Assembly (NCBI RefSeq): GCF_001047375.1
Contig: NZ_LFVU01000027.1
Coordinates: forward strand, 372,001 to 436,000
Reading direction: 5' to 3'
Length of the DNA: 64,000 bases
From: Clostridium cylindrosporum DSM 605
GTDB taxonomy: Bacteria; Bacillota; Clostridia; Clostridiales; Caloramatoraceae
In this document: in pieces, positions 19,511-27,972 of the stretch
How the letters are laid out: the number at the start of each line of letters is the position of its first letter
How positions within the stretch are numbered: position 1 is the first letter of the stretch
Translations under genes and position numbers: made by a program
Notes under the pieces: model-generated
What the model was told of the DNA's origin: nothing
Databases searched by the model: none
What the model saw: only the letters and a program-made list of their open reading frames with translations

Positions 19511-20206
19511 GTGAAAATAAAAAAGACTATAGACAGTTTTAATTACGCAATAGAAGGGATAATTTACGCAGTAAGAACCCAAAGAAATATGAAAATTCAT
19601 TTAGTTACTGCAACACTTATTCTTATATTTAGTCTCTTTTTTGATTTCTCAAAGATAGAGATGTTAATTTTATTCCTTACAATAACACTTGTAGTTGTTT
19701 TAGAGTTAATTAATACCGCTATAGAGGCAGCGATAGATGTTACTGCCAATTATTATCATCCGCTTGCTAAAATTTCTAAGAATGTTGCAGCAGGTGCAGT
19801 TTTGATTTCTGCCATTAATGCAATGGCTGTAGGGTATCTGCTTTTTTTTGATAAATTAAAACCTATTACAAATACAGTGCTTATAAAGATTAAGCAATCA
19901 GATACAACTGTTGTTTTTATTTGTCTTCTAATTGTAACAATCGTAACTGTAGTGGTTAAAGCAATATATGGAGAGGGAACTCCACTTAAAGGTGGAATGC
20001 CAAGTGGACACAGTGCATTATCATTTGGTTCTGCTACAGCTATATCTCTTCTTACTCAGGACATGCTTATAATTACACTTTGTTATTTTTTAGCTTTGTT
20101 GGTTGCTCAAAGTAGGGTAGAAGCTAAGGTACATACAATTTATCAAACTATAATTGGGGGTATATATGGTACGTTAATTACTATTTTAATATTTAAACTT
20201 TTTTAA
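19511..20206 (+). CDS. DgkA (lipid kinase)-PAP2 fusion protein
   Basis: The first half (residues 1-115) is a three-helix DgkA-type kinase with LELINTAIEAAID, probably phosphorylating undecaprenol in Gram-positives. The second half (about 140-231) is a PAP2-type membrane phosphatase with MPSGH. PAP2 active-site motifs are K-x6-RP, PSGH and SR-x5-H-x3-D; here they read K-x6-TP, PSGH and SR-x5-H-x3-Q, so one Arg and the last Asp are replaced. The phosphatase half may be inactive or altered. Such fusions occur in clostridia. GTG start after AGAAGGTGGTATAA; the stop codon lies in the terminator stem. Confidence 0.88.
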   Translation: MKIKKTIDSFNYAIEGIIYAVRTQRNMKIHLVTATLILIFSLFFDFSKIEMLILFLTITLVVVLELINTAIEAAIDVTANYYHPLAKISKNVAAGAVLISAINAMAVGYLLFFDKLKPITNTVLIKIKQSDTTVVFICLLIVTIVTVVVKAIYGEGTPLKGGMPSGHSALSFGSATAISLLTQDMLIITLCYFLALLVAQSRVEAKVHTIYQTIIGGIYGTLITILIFKLF

Positions 20207-20230
20207 GTTCTCATTTTGAGAACTTTTTTT
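20205..20230 (+). terminator. Intrinsic terminator at the 3' end of the DgkA-PAP2 gene
   Basis: AAGTTCTCA (20205-20213), loop TTT, TGAGAACTT (20217-20225), then a run of seven T from 20224. The stem starts on the second base of the TAA stop codon. Confidence 0.95.
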
Positions 20231-20338
20231 AAAAATCAAAAAAATAATGATATAATATATGTTAAACTAAAAAAGTATAACTTTATAACTTAGTCAAATA
20301 ATAAGTAAAATACTTAAATATATTGGAGGGTGAGGTTA

Positions 20339-20728
20339 TTGGATAATAAATTCCTAATTAATGAAGCTAAGAAGGCTATGGAAAATTCCTATTCACCATA
20401 CTCAAACTTCAAAGTAGGAGCAGCTTTGCTTACGGATACTGGGGAAGTTTTTACAGGATGTAACATTGAGAATGCATCATTCGGGGGAACAAACTGTGCA
20501 GAAAGAACAGCACTTTTTAAAGCTATTTCAGAAGGATATAAAAAATTTACTAAGATAGCTATTATAAGTGATTCGAAAAATTATACTGCTCCCTGTGGTA
20601 TTTGTAGGCAGGTTATTTCAGAATTTTCACTTGATATGGAAGTTATAATGGCAAATAAAAATGGAGAATATACTACAAAAAGACTAAGGGAATTATTACC
20701 TTTAGCATTTACAAGTGAAGACTTGTAG
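20339..20728 (+). CDS. cdd: Cytidine deaminase
   Basis: Cytidine deaminase hydrolyses cytidine or deoxycytidine to uridine in pyrimidine salvage. The 129-residue protein is the small tetrameric type with YSPYSNFKVGAAL, then NCAERTALFKAI carrying the catalytic Glu and first zinc Cys, and PCGICRQVISEF with the other two zinc Cys. The TTG at 20339 follows GGAGGGTGAG; an in-frame GTG at 20330 is part of that site. It is directly upstream of era (17-base gap). Confidence 0.95.
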   Translation: MDNKFLINEAKKAMENSYSPYSNFKVGAALLTDTGEVFTGCNIENASFGGTNCAERTALFKAISEGYKKFTKIAIISDSKNYTAPCGICRQVISEFSLDMEVIMANKNGEYTTKRLRELLPLAFTSEDL

Positions 20729-20745
20729 TTTGAAAGGAGAAATAA

Positions 20746-21636
20746 ATGAGCTTTAAATCAGGATTCGTAACAATAGTTGGAAGACCAAACGTAGGAAAAT
20801 CTACACTAATGAATAATATTGTTGGAGAAAAACTTTCAATTATATCAAATAAGCCACAAACAACAAGAAATAAGATACAAACTATTTTAACAAAAGATGA
20901 TTACCAAATAGTATTTGTAGACACGCCAGGAATTCATAAACCTAGACATAAGCTAGGAGAATACATGGTTAATGTAGCAGAAAATACATTGAATGAAGTT
21001 GATGTGGTACTTTTTCTAACTACACCTGAAAAGAAAATAGGACCAGGGGATAGATACATATTAGAGCAACTTAAAAGAGCAAGATCTTCTGTTTTTTTAG
21101 TTATTAATAAGGTAGATACTGTTAATCATACTCAAATAGCACAAACTATAAAAAGTTATACAGATGAGTATGAATTTGAACATGTTATTCCAATATCTGC
21201 AATGAAGGACAAAAATGTAGATACTTTACTAGGACTTATAGTTGATAAACTGCCTACAGGTCCTATGTATTATCCGGAGGATATGATAACAGATCAACCG
21301 GAGAGATTCATAGTAGCGGAAATTATAAGAGAAAAAATGCTACATAGCCTAAAGGATGAGGTTCCACACGGAACTGCTGTTGAAGTTATGATTATGAAAA
21401 AAGACGATAAAAAGGATTTGTATCATATTAATGCTACTATATATTGTGAAAAGGATTCTCATAAGTCAATAATAATAGGAAAAGCAGGAACAATGATAAA
21501 ACAAATAGGAGAAAAGTCTAGAAAAGATATAGAGAAATTTGTAGATGCTAAAGTATTTTTAGAACTTTGGGTTAAGGTTAAGAAAGACTGGAGAGATAGT
21601 GTTGCAACACTTAAAACATTAGGATACCAAAAGTAA
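20746..21636 (+). CDS. era: GTPase Era
   Basis: Era binds the 3' end of 16S rRNA and is essential for 30S assembly. The 296-residue protein has the GTPase motifs GRPNVGKST (about residue 11), PQTTRNK (switch I), [10 protein letters not shown] (G3), NKVD (G4) and SA in ISAMKD, then a C-terminal KH domain with [20 protein letters not shown]. It starts at ATG after AAGGAGAAATAA. It is flanked by cdd and recO, the usual order. Confidence 0.98.
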   Translation: MSFKSGFVTIVGRPNVGKSTLMNNIVGEKLSIISNKPQTTRNKIQTILTKDDYQIVFVDTPGIHKPRHKLGEYMVNVAENTLNEVDVVLFLTTPEKKIGPGDRYILEQLKRARSSVFLVINKVDTVNHTQIAQTIKSYTDEYEFEHVIPISAMKDKNVDTLLGLIVDKLPTGPMYYPEDMITDQPERFIVAEIIREKMLHSLKDEVPHGTAVEVMIMKKDDKKDLYHINATIYCEKDSHKSIIIGKAGTMIKQIGEKSRKDIEKFVDAKVFLELWVKVKKDWRDSVATLKTLGYQK

Positions 21637-21657
21637 CAATTTTAAGGAGGTGCCTAA

Positions 21658-22395
21658 TTGTCATTTGTAAAGGTTCAAGGAGTAGTAATTAGTGCTAGAA
21701 ATATAAATGATAGTGACAAGATTATCACACTTCTTTCTGATAAGCTTGGAAAAATTGATATAGTTGCAAATGGATGTAGAAAACCTAAAAGTAGATTTAT
21801 GGCATCTGTTCAAATGTTTTGTTATGGAGAATATGTATTGACAACAGGTAAAAATCTACATACGTTAAAAGAGAGCAATATTTTAGAATCTTTTCAAGGT
21901 ATAATATTAAATTTAGATAAAGTAGCATATGGTAGTTATTTTTTAGAACTTATAGATAACTTGATTGAAAAAGATATGAAAAATGTACACCTTTTAGCAC
22001 TAACTTTAAAGACTCTTTATATATTATTACATGGGGATATATCATTATTACCACTTTTGCGAGTAACATTTGATTTTAAGGCTATTTCACTAGCAGGCTA
22101 TATGCCTCAAGTTTTTAGATGTGTAAATTGTGGGGATTCTAATGGACCATATGTATTTTCTGCTGCCTCTGGGGGAATATTGTGCAAAAAATGCGTTGAT
22201 ACTAAAGAACTTACTCTTACAGCTCAGGAACTAAATTTGTTGCAAACTTTAAAGAACATAAAATTAGAAGATTTGCATAACCTAAATGTTAGTAGTGTTC
22301 TAGTAATGAATATACAGAATATGATAAGCTTCTATATAAGGAATTACATAGAAAGAGAATTTAAAAGCTTACAGCTTCTAAAGGTACTTTCTTGA
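21658..22395 (+). CDS. recO: DNA repair protein RecO
   Basis: RecO anneals SSB-coated single-stranded DNA and, with RecR, loads RecA. The 245-residue protein has the N-terminal OB-fold (VQGVVISARNINDSDKIITL) and a helical C-terminal domain with a four-Cys zinc site (CVNCG and CKKC). The start is TTG after AAGGAGGTGCC, a strong ribosome binding site. Confidence 0.94.
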   Translation: MSFVKVQGVVISARNINDSDKIITLLSDKLGKIDIVANGCRKPKSRFMASVQMFCYGEYVLTTGKNLHTLKESNILESFQGIILNLDKVAYGSYFLELIDNLIEKDMKNVHLLALTLKTLYILLHGDISLLPLLRVTFDFKAISLAGYMPQVFRCVNCGDSNGPYVFSAASGGILCKKCVDTKELTLTAQELNLLQTLKNIKLEDLHNLNVSSVLVMNIQNMISFYIRNYIEREFKSLQLLKVLS

Positions 22396-22417
22396 AAAAA
22401 TAAAGGAGTTGATTTTA

Positions 22418-23017
22418 ATGGAAGAAGCTACTTTAGAGAAAATAGACATTATAAGACAAAGATTTGGTGTAAGCTATGAAGAGGCAAAAAAAGCTTTAGA
22501 AGATAACAAAGGGGATTTAGTTGAAACTCTTATATACATGGAACAAAATAAAAAAGGCTTTAGTGAGGTTTTTACTGAAAAGGGAAATGATTTGCTTGAA
22601 ACTGTAAAAAACATTATTGAAAAGGGTAATGTAAATAGAATTAAAATTAAAAAAGGTGAAAAAGTATTAGTAGATATACCTGTGACAGCTGGAGTAGCGG
22701 CTGGGGCCATATCTTTATTATATACCCCAATTCTTGCAATTGGTGCTGTAACTACAATTATAGCTGAGCTAAAGATTGAGATAGAAAGACCAAATGGAGA
22801 AATTGAGGTTTTGTCAAATATAATTAAGAAAAAGTCAGGTGGATTTAAAAATACATTCGAAGAACTTACAAAAAAAGCTATGGAAAAAGCAGAAGTAGCA
22901 AGAGATAAAACAGAAAGAATTGTAAAGCTTGCTATGGATAAAAGTAGTAATATTATCTATGAAGCCGATGACAAGATGATTGAAATTAAAACAAATACGA
23001 TAGATAAAGAAGATTAG
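22418..23017 (+). CDS. UBA/TS-N-like plus DUF4342-type protein
   Basis: A 199-residue protein of unknown function. Residues 1-45 resemble a UBA/TS-N fold (IDIIRQRFGVSYEEAKKALEDNKGDLVETLIYM). The middle (about 70-135) matches the DUF4342 pattern, with a short hydrophobic stretch (VTAGVAAGAISLLYTPILAI) that may contact the membrane. The C-terminus is a charged amphipathic helix. The name is inferred from pattern only. The ATG at 22418 follows AAAGGAGTTG. It follows recO by 22 bases and ends at a large hairpin. Confidence 0.65.
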   Translation: MEEATLEKIDIIRQRFGVSYEEAKKALEDNKGDLVETLIYMEQNKKGFSEVFTEKGNDLLETVKNIIEKGNVNRIKIKKGEKVLVDIPVTAGVAAGAISLLYTPILAIGAVTTIIAELKIEIERPNGEIEVLSNIIKKKSGGFKNTFEELTKKAMEKAEVARDKTERIVKLAMDKSSNIIYEADDKMIEIKTNTIDKED

Positions 23018-23023
23018 ATAAAC

Positions 23024-23070
23024 TTAAATTATTTTAGGGAATCATATTTTGATTTCCTAAAATAATTTAA
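23024..23070 (+). terminator. 21-bp hairpin after the DUF4342-type gene
   Basis: Left arm 23024-23044 and right arm 23050-23070 pair over 21 bp with a single G-U, around loop TATTT. The right arm ends in TTTAA with no U-run beyond, so it may be a weak terminator or an mRNA-stabilising end. Confidence 0.55.
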
Positions 23071-23180
23071 ATCTAATGAAAAATGTTACATAAAATAAAG
23101 AAATGTATATGCATAAAGCTTAATTAATGTAGCAAAATAAAAAAAAGTATATTATTTATACCTAAATTAGCACAAATATG

Positions 23181-23209
23181 TTGCAAATATGCCTCTTGAT
23201 TTGTATAAT
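23181..23209 (+). promoter_or_regulatory. Sigma-A promoter of the CBS regulator gene
   Basis: TTGCAA (23181-23186), 17-base spacer, TATAAT (23204-23209). The expected start near 23216 gives a leader of about 44 bases. Confidence 0.75.
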
Positions 23210-23259
23210 TAATGTATAACAAATATAAAGCTTATGCGTAATAAAGAGACTTAAAGAGG

Positions 23260-23901
23260 GTGATTGATATCAAACTTTCAAAGCGCCAAGAAGAAATAAT
23301 CGAGTTAGTTAAGGAACATCAACCAATAACAAGCGAACAGTTAGCAGAAAGGCTGAGTGTTACAAGAGCTGCTTTAAGACCTGATCTTGCAATACTAACT
23401 ATGACTGGGATACTTGAGGCGAGACCTAAGGTTGGTTATCTTTACTCAAATAATAAAGGAAATAGCATAGTTTATGATTATATAAAGGAAATAACAGTAG
23501 GAGAGATTAAGTCAAGTCCAACTATTGTTAATGAAGATACAAACCTTCATGAAGCAATTGTTCAGCTTTTTCTAGATGATGCTGGAACAATGTTCATTGA
23601 GAATAATGGTTATATAACAGGAGCTGTTTCAAGAAAAGATTTTCTTAAAGTTGCTTTAGGAAATACTGATATTCATCGGGTTCCTGTTGGAATTATAATG
23701 ACAAGAATGCCAAATATAATTACAGTATCAGATGAGGATACAGCATATGAGGCAGCTAGGAAAATAATAGAGCATCAAGTAGACAGCTTACCAGTTGTAG
23801 AGAAAGTTGTAGACAAGGATGGAAAAGAACACGCTAAGATAACAGGAAAGGTTTCTAAGACAAACATTACGAAACTGTTTGTAAAGCTAGGTTCAAGTTA
23901 A
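23260..23901 (+). CDS. CcpN-like transcriptional regulator with CBS domains
   Basis: A 213-residue protein with an N-terminal winged helix-turn-helix (LSKRQEEIIELVKEHQPITS, then EQLAERLSVTRAALRPDLAIL) and a CBS pair (about residues 82-210) likely sensing adenine nucleotides. It matches the CcpN/YqzB group; CcpN represses gluconeogenic genes in Bacillus. Here it precedes ppdK by 68 bases, so ppdK is a plausible target. The start is uncertain: GTG at 23260 overlaps the GAGGGTGAT element that would be its ribosome binding site, so a rare ATT or ATC codon just downstream cannot be excluded. Confidence 0.85.
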   Translation: MIDIKLSKRQEEIIELVKEHQPITSEQLAERLSVTRAALRPDLAILTMTGILEARPKVGYLYSNNKGNSIVYDYIKEITVGEIKSSPTIVNEDTNLHEAIVQLFLDDAGTMFIENNGYITGAVSRKDFLKVALGNTDIHRVPVGIIMTRMPNIITVSDEDTAYEAARKIIEHQVDSLPVVEKVVDKDGKEHAKITGKVSKTNITKLFVKLGSS

Positions 23902-23969
23902 AAAGTTTTTAAAATGATAATTTATATTAATAATACAAGATTTGACATATAAACAGGGGGTTTTGATTT

Positions 23970-26603
23970 ATGAGTAATTCTAATAAATTCGTTTACTTAT
24001 TTAGTGAAGGTAACGCTAGTATGAAGAATCTTTTAGGAGGTAAGGGTGCAAATCTTGCAGAAATGACGAATATCGGTCTACCTGTTCCACAAGGATTTAC
24101 AGTTACTACTGAAGCATGTACTAAGTATTATGAAGATGGGAAAATGATTAACGAAGGTATAATAGAAGAAATTTTCTCCAATTTAGCTAAATTAGAAGAG
24201 ATAACTGGGAAGAAGCTAGGAGACTCTGCAAACCCACTATTAGTTTCTGTTCGTTCAGGAGCTAGAGCATCAATGCCAGGTATGATGGATACTATCCTAA
24301 ACCTTGGTCTTAATGATGAGACAGTTGCAGGACTTGCATCTCTTACAGGAAACGAAAGATTTGCTTATGACAGCTATAGAAGATTTATCCAAATGTTTAG
24401 TGACGTTGTTATGGAGCTTGATAAAAGTAATTTTGAAAGTATTTTGGAAGATGTTAAAGATGAAGTAGGAGCTCAGCTTGATACTGACCTTACATCAGAA
24501 AATCTTAAGGAAGTTGTTGCTAGATATAAGAAATTTTATCGTGAAGAAATGGGTAATGATTTCCCAAGCGATCCAAAGGTACAATTATTAGAGTCTGTTA
24601 AGGCTGTATTCCGTTCATGGGATAATCCAAGAGCTAATATATATAGAAAGCTTCATGACATTCCAAGTTCATGGGGAACAGCGGTAAATGTTCAACAAAT
24701 GGTATTTGGTAATATGGGAGAAACTTCAGGAACAGGAGTTGCTTTTACTAGAAATCCAGCTACTGGTGAAAATAAGATTTTTGGTGAGTATCTAATGAAT
24801 GCTCAAGGAGAAGACGTTGTTGCAGGGATTAGAACTCCAAAGGATATAGAAACACTTAAGGATGTTATGCCAGCTTGCTATGACGAATTTATGAAGATTG
24901 CAAACACTCTAGAAACTCATTATAAAGACATGCAAGATATGGAATTTACAATAGAGCAAGGTAAACTTTTCTTCCTACAAACTAGAAATGGAAAAAGAAC
25001 TGCTCCAGCAGCTCTTAAAATTGCGGTTGAGCTTGTAGAGGAAGGTCTTATAACTAAGGAAGAAGCTATATTAAAGGTTGATCCTAAGCAACTTGATCAG
25101 CTTTTACATCCAATGTTTGATACTGATGAACTTAAAGCGTCAAAGGAATGTGCAATAGGGCTTCCAGCATCTCCAGGTGCGGCTTGTGGTAGAGTATACT
25201 TTACTGCGGAAGAAGCTAAAAACCACAGAGCACTAGGTGAAAAGGTTGTTTTAGTTAGAGCTGAAACTTCACCAGAAGATATTGAAGGTATGATAGCTTC
25301 AGAAGGTATACTAACTGCTAGAGGCGGTATGACATCTCACGCTGCTGTTGTTGCAAGAGGTATGGGTAAGTGTTGCGTTGCAGGATGTGGGGCTCTTAAG
25401 ATTAATGAAGGGGACAAGTTCTTCACTGTAGGAGATATTAGAATAAATGAGGGAGATTTTATTTCTCTTGATGGTGAAACTGGTAAGGTTTATGCTACGG
25501 AAATTAAAACAGTAGAACCTGAAATAACAGGATACTTTGGAACATTTATGGCATGGGCTGATGAAATAAGAAAGCTTAAGGTTAGAACTAATGCTGATAA
25601 TAGAAGAGATTCAGAACAAGCAATAAGATTTGGAGCTGAAGGAATAGGACTATGTAGAACTGAGCATATGTTCTTTGAAGAAGACAGAATACCAGTTGTA
25701 CGTCAAATGATAGTTGCTAAAAATGAAGAGCAAAGAAGAAATGCTTTAACTAAACTTCTTCCAATGCAAAAAAGTGATTTTGTTGAGATATATGAAGCTA
25801 TGAAGGGACTTCCTGTAACTGTAAGATTACTAGATCCACCACTACATGAATTCCTTCCACAACATGAAGAAGATATTAAATCTTTAGCTGACCAAATGGG
25901 ATTAAGTTTTGAAGATCTTAAGAGTACAGTTGAAGAACTACACGAGTTTAACCCAATGATGGGACATAGAGGATGTAGACTTGCAGTTTCTTATCCAGAA
26001 ATGGCAGAAATGCAAACAAGAGCTATAATTGAAGCTGCTATAGAAGTTAACGCTTCAAAGGGTTATAATATAGTTCCTGAAATAATGATTCCACTTGCAG
26101 GAGAAGTTAAGGAGCTTAAGTATGTAAAGGAAGTAGTTACAGCTACTGCTGATGCTGTTATTTCTGAAAAAGGAGCAGAGCTTAAGTATCTAGTTGGTAC
26201 AATGATTGAAATTCCAAGAGCTGCACTTACTGCAGATGAAATAGCAACAGAAGCTGAATTCTTCTCATTTGGTACAAATGACCTTACTCAAATGACATTT
26301 GGATTCTCAAGAGATGATGCTGCTAAGTTCCTAAAGGATTACTATGATAAGAAGATATTTGACTTTGATCCATTCCAAAAGCTTGATCAAACAGGTGTTG
26401 GTAAGCTTGTAGATATGGCTGCAAAGCTTGGACGTACAACAAGACCAGACATTAAGCTTGGAATCTGTGGAGAGCATGGAGGAGATCCTTCATCAGTTGA
26501 ATTCTGCCATGAAGTAGGTCTTCAATATGTATCATGTTCACCATTTAGAGTTCCAATAGCAAGACTTGCAGCTGCACAAGCTCAAGTAAAGAACCCTAGA
26601 TAA
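23970..26603 (+). CDS. ppdK: Pyruvate, phosphate dikinase
   Basis: PPDK interconverts pyruvate, ATP and Pi with PEP, AMP and PPi. The 877-residue protein has an N-terminal ATP-grasp domain, a central phosphohistidine domain with GGMTSHAAVVARGMGK (catalytic His457; the preceding Thr455 is the known regulatory position in plant homologues), and a TIM-barrel PEP/pyruvate domain ending with GICGEHGGD (Cys833). Its length matches the C. symbiosum enzyme. In anaerobes it serves PEP/pyruvate balance and PPi use. The regulator upstream suggests carbon-state control; no DUF299 kinase gene is adjacent. Confidence 0.98.
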   Translation: MSNSNKFVYLFSEGNASMKNLLGGKGANLAEMTNIGLPVPQGFTVTTEACTKYYEDGKMINEGIIEEIFSNLAKLEEITGKKLGDSANPLLVSVRSGARASMPGMMDTILNLGLNDETVAGLASLTGNERFAYDSYRRFIQMFSDVVMELDKSNFESILEDVKDEVGAQLDTDLTSENLKEVVARYKKFYREEMGNDFPSDPKVQLLESVKAVFRSWDNPRANIYRKLHDIPSSWGTAVNVQQMVFGNMGETSGTGVAFTRNPATGENKIFGEYLMNAQGEDVVAGIRTPKDIETLKDVMPACYDEFMKIANTLETHYKDMQDMEFTIEQGKLFFLQTRNGKRTAPAALKIAVELVEEGLITKEEAILKVDPKQLDQLLHPMFDTDELKASKECAIGLPASPGAACGRVYFTAEEAKNHRALGEKVVLVRAETSPEDIEGMIASEGILTARGGMTSHAAVVARGMGKCCVAGCGALKINEGDKFFTVGDIRINEGDFISLDGETGKVYATEIKTVEPEITGYFGTFMAWADEIRKLKVRTNADNRRDSEQAIRFGAEGIGLCRTEHMFFEEDRIPVVRQMIVAKNEEQRRNALTKLLPMQKSDFVEIYEAMKGLPVTVRLLDPPLHEFLPQHEEDIKSLADQMGLSFEDLKSTVEELHEFNPMMGHRGCRLAVSYPEMAEMQTRAIIEAAIEVNASKGYNIVPEIMIPLAGEVKELKYVKEVVTATADAVISEKGAELKYLVGTMIEIPRAALTADEIATEAEFFSFGTNDLTQMTFGFSRDDAAKFLKDYYDKKIFDFDPFQKLDQTGVGKLVDMAAKLGRTTRPDIKLGICGEHGGDPSSVEFCHEVGLQYVSCSPFRVPIARLAAAQAQVKNPR

Positions 26604-26627
26604 TTTTACTATTTAAATGATTATAAA

Positions 26628-26661
26628 AAGGCTGTTCAATTATTAAAAATTGAACAGCCTT
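26628..26661. terminator. Shared convergent terminator (ppdK and cotS-like)
   Basis: AAGGCTGTTCAAT (26628-26640) pairs perfectly over 13 bp with ATTGAACAGCCTT (26649-26661). Read on the minus strand it is followed by TTTTTATAA, an excellent terminator for the CotS-like gene. On the plus strand the tail TTAATAAATT is weaker. Confidence 0.9.
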
Positions 26662-26667
26662 AATAAA

Positions 26668-27753
26668 TTAATTTAACTTTGATTTACCAAATCTGTCTTG
26701 TATATATGATTTATATACACTGCAGAACTCTTCGTGTCTTTTTTGTTGTGAGGATATACTATTAATTTGTTTAAGGAAAAAATCTTTGTTATTTACACCA
26801 TTATATTTATAATAATCTCTAGATATTTTCCAAAACTTATGAGGGAACTCAAGTGCAGCTAAAATAAATAAGTGCTCACCATAGCTAAGTTTCCTAAATT
26901 CTTCATATGAATTCATGGCGGTTGTGAAGATTTCAAAACTCCATGATGTACGCTTTCTTCTAAGTATTCTTTTTAAGAAATATACTATATCATGTACAGG
27001 ATAGTCCATTTTTGTATTATCAAAATCAATTATATAAAGTCCATTATTAGAAAATATAAGATTTTTATTTACATAATCTAGGTGGCAAATTGAAAATGTG
27101 CTTACATTATCCCCAAAGTTTTTATCAAAATTTAAAGATGAAAGTATATTTACGCTTTTGCGCGCATGATTTAAGTTATATTCATAATTTCTTATAAATT
27201 CATTTGAGAATTTATCTTTACTCAAAGTTGCTTTTTCATAAAGGGAGGAGAGCTGCTTAAAATGTTTACTGTAACTATCATAATAATCTGTTGAAGATAC
27301 CCTTAGAAAACTATCTGTTATAGGAGTAAAACCAAAGGATGATTTATGAAGGTTTCCAAGATTACCAGCAGCATGAATTATATCTTCTAGATTATCATAG
27401 GAACACTTTCTTCCGTCTATCCAATCTGTAAGAATAAACACATTGTTATTATATTCAACAAACCTTACACCTTCTTTAGAGGGGATAAGTCTTGGGCATC
27501 TTATACCTTTCATATTAAGCCACTCAATTGTAGAGTAAATGAAAAGGAGAGTATGTTTATCATAGTAAACTTTTTTTAAGCATTTGGCGCCTTTATCAGT
27601 ATTAATCCTATATACAGCACGTTGCTTATCTGTATCTTTGAATTTAATATTATCAATAGAATAGACATTTACTTTATATTGTGACAATACATGTTTATTT
27701 AAGTCATCATGTGACATAAATTCTGTATTAGGAGCTTTAGTAAATATATTCAT
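26668..27753 (-). CDS. CotS family spore coat protein (kinase-like fold)
   Basis: The only minus-strand gene in the window, 361 residues. It has the aminoglycoside phosphotransferase/CotS fold: YRINTDKGAKCLKKVYY resembles the nucleotide-binding strand with its Lys, TDWIDGRKCSYDN is a CotS-type motif, CHLDYVNKNLIF carries the HxDxxxxN catalytic loop, and IDFDNTKMDYPVHDI the metal-binding IDFD. Related Bacillus proteins (CotS, YtaA, CotI) are spore coat components. The start CAT at 27751 follows GAGGTGATTAA on the minus strand. A candidate mother-cell promoter lies just upstream and a terminator follows. Confidence 0.85.
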   Translation of the reverse strand: MNIFTKAPNTEFMSHDDLNKHVLSQYKVNVYSIDNIKFKDTDKQRAVYRINTDKGAKCLKKVYYDKHTLLFIYSTIEWLNMKGIRCPRLIPSKEGVRFVEYNNNVFILTDWIDGRKCSYDNLEDIIHAAGNLGNLHKSSFGFTPITDSFLRVSSTDYYDSYSKHFKQLSSLYEKATLSKDKFSNEFIRNYEYNLNHARKSVNILSSLNFDKNFGDNVSTFSICHLDYVNKNLIFSNNGLYIIDFDNTKMDYPVHDIVYFLKRILRRKRTSWSFEIFTTAMNSYEEFRKLSYGEHLFILAALEFPHKFWKISRDYYKYNGVNNKDFFLKQINSISSQQKRHEEFCSVYKSYIQDRFGKSKLN

Positions 27754-27781
27754 TTAATCACCTCAAATAATGTGCTAGTAA

Positions 27782-27808
27782 ATTATATGCTGTGAGTTAC
27801 ATAATTAT
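27782..27808 (-). promoter_or_regulatory. Candidate sigma-E-type promoter of the cotS-like gene
   Basis: On the minus strand ATA (27806-27808), a 16-base spacer, then CATATAAT (27782-27789), close to the sigma-E -10 CATACAnT. The start would be near 27775, about 22 bases before the ATG. TATAAT within it could also serve sigma-A, but no -35 TTGACA is present. Confidence 0.4.
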
Positions 27809-27972
27809 AACAAAAATATTATTTTTTGAATAAAAGCTACTAAAATTAGAGAAAATCATAGTAAATAGAAGATTTATTACAGTATTATTATAATTTTTAT
27901 ACTATAAAGAGGATTTGGAGATAAAATATTGTATATAACACTTAATAAAGATAATGTAAAGTGGTGATTATA

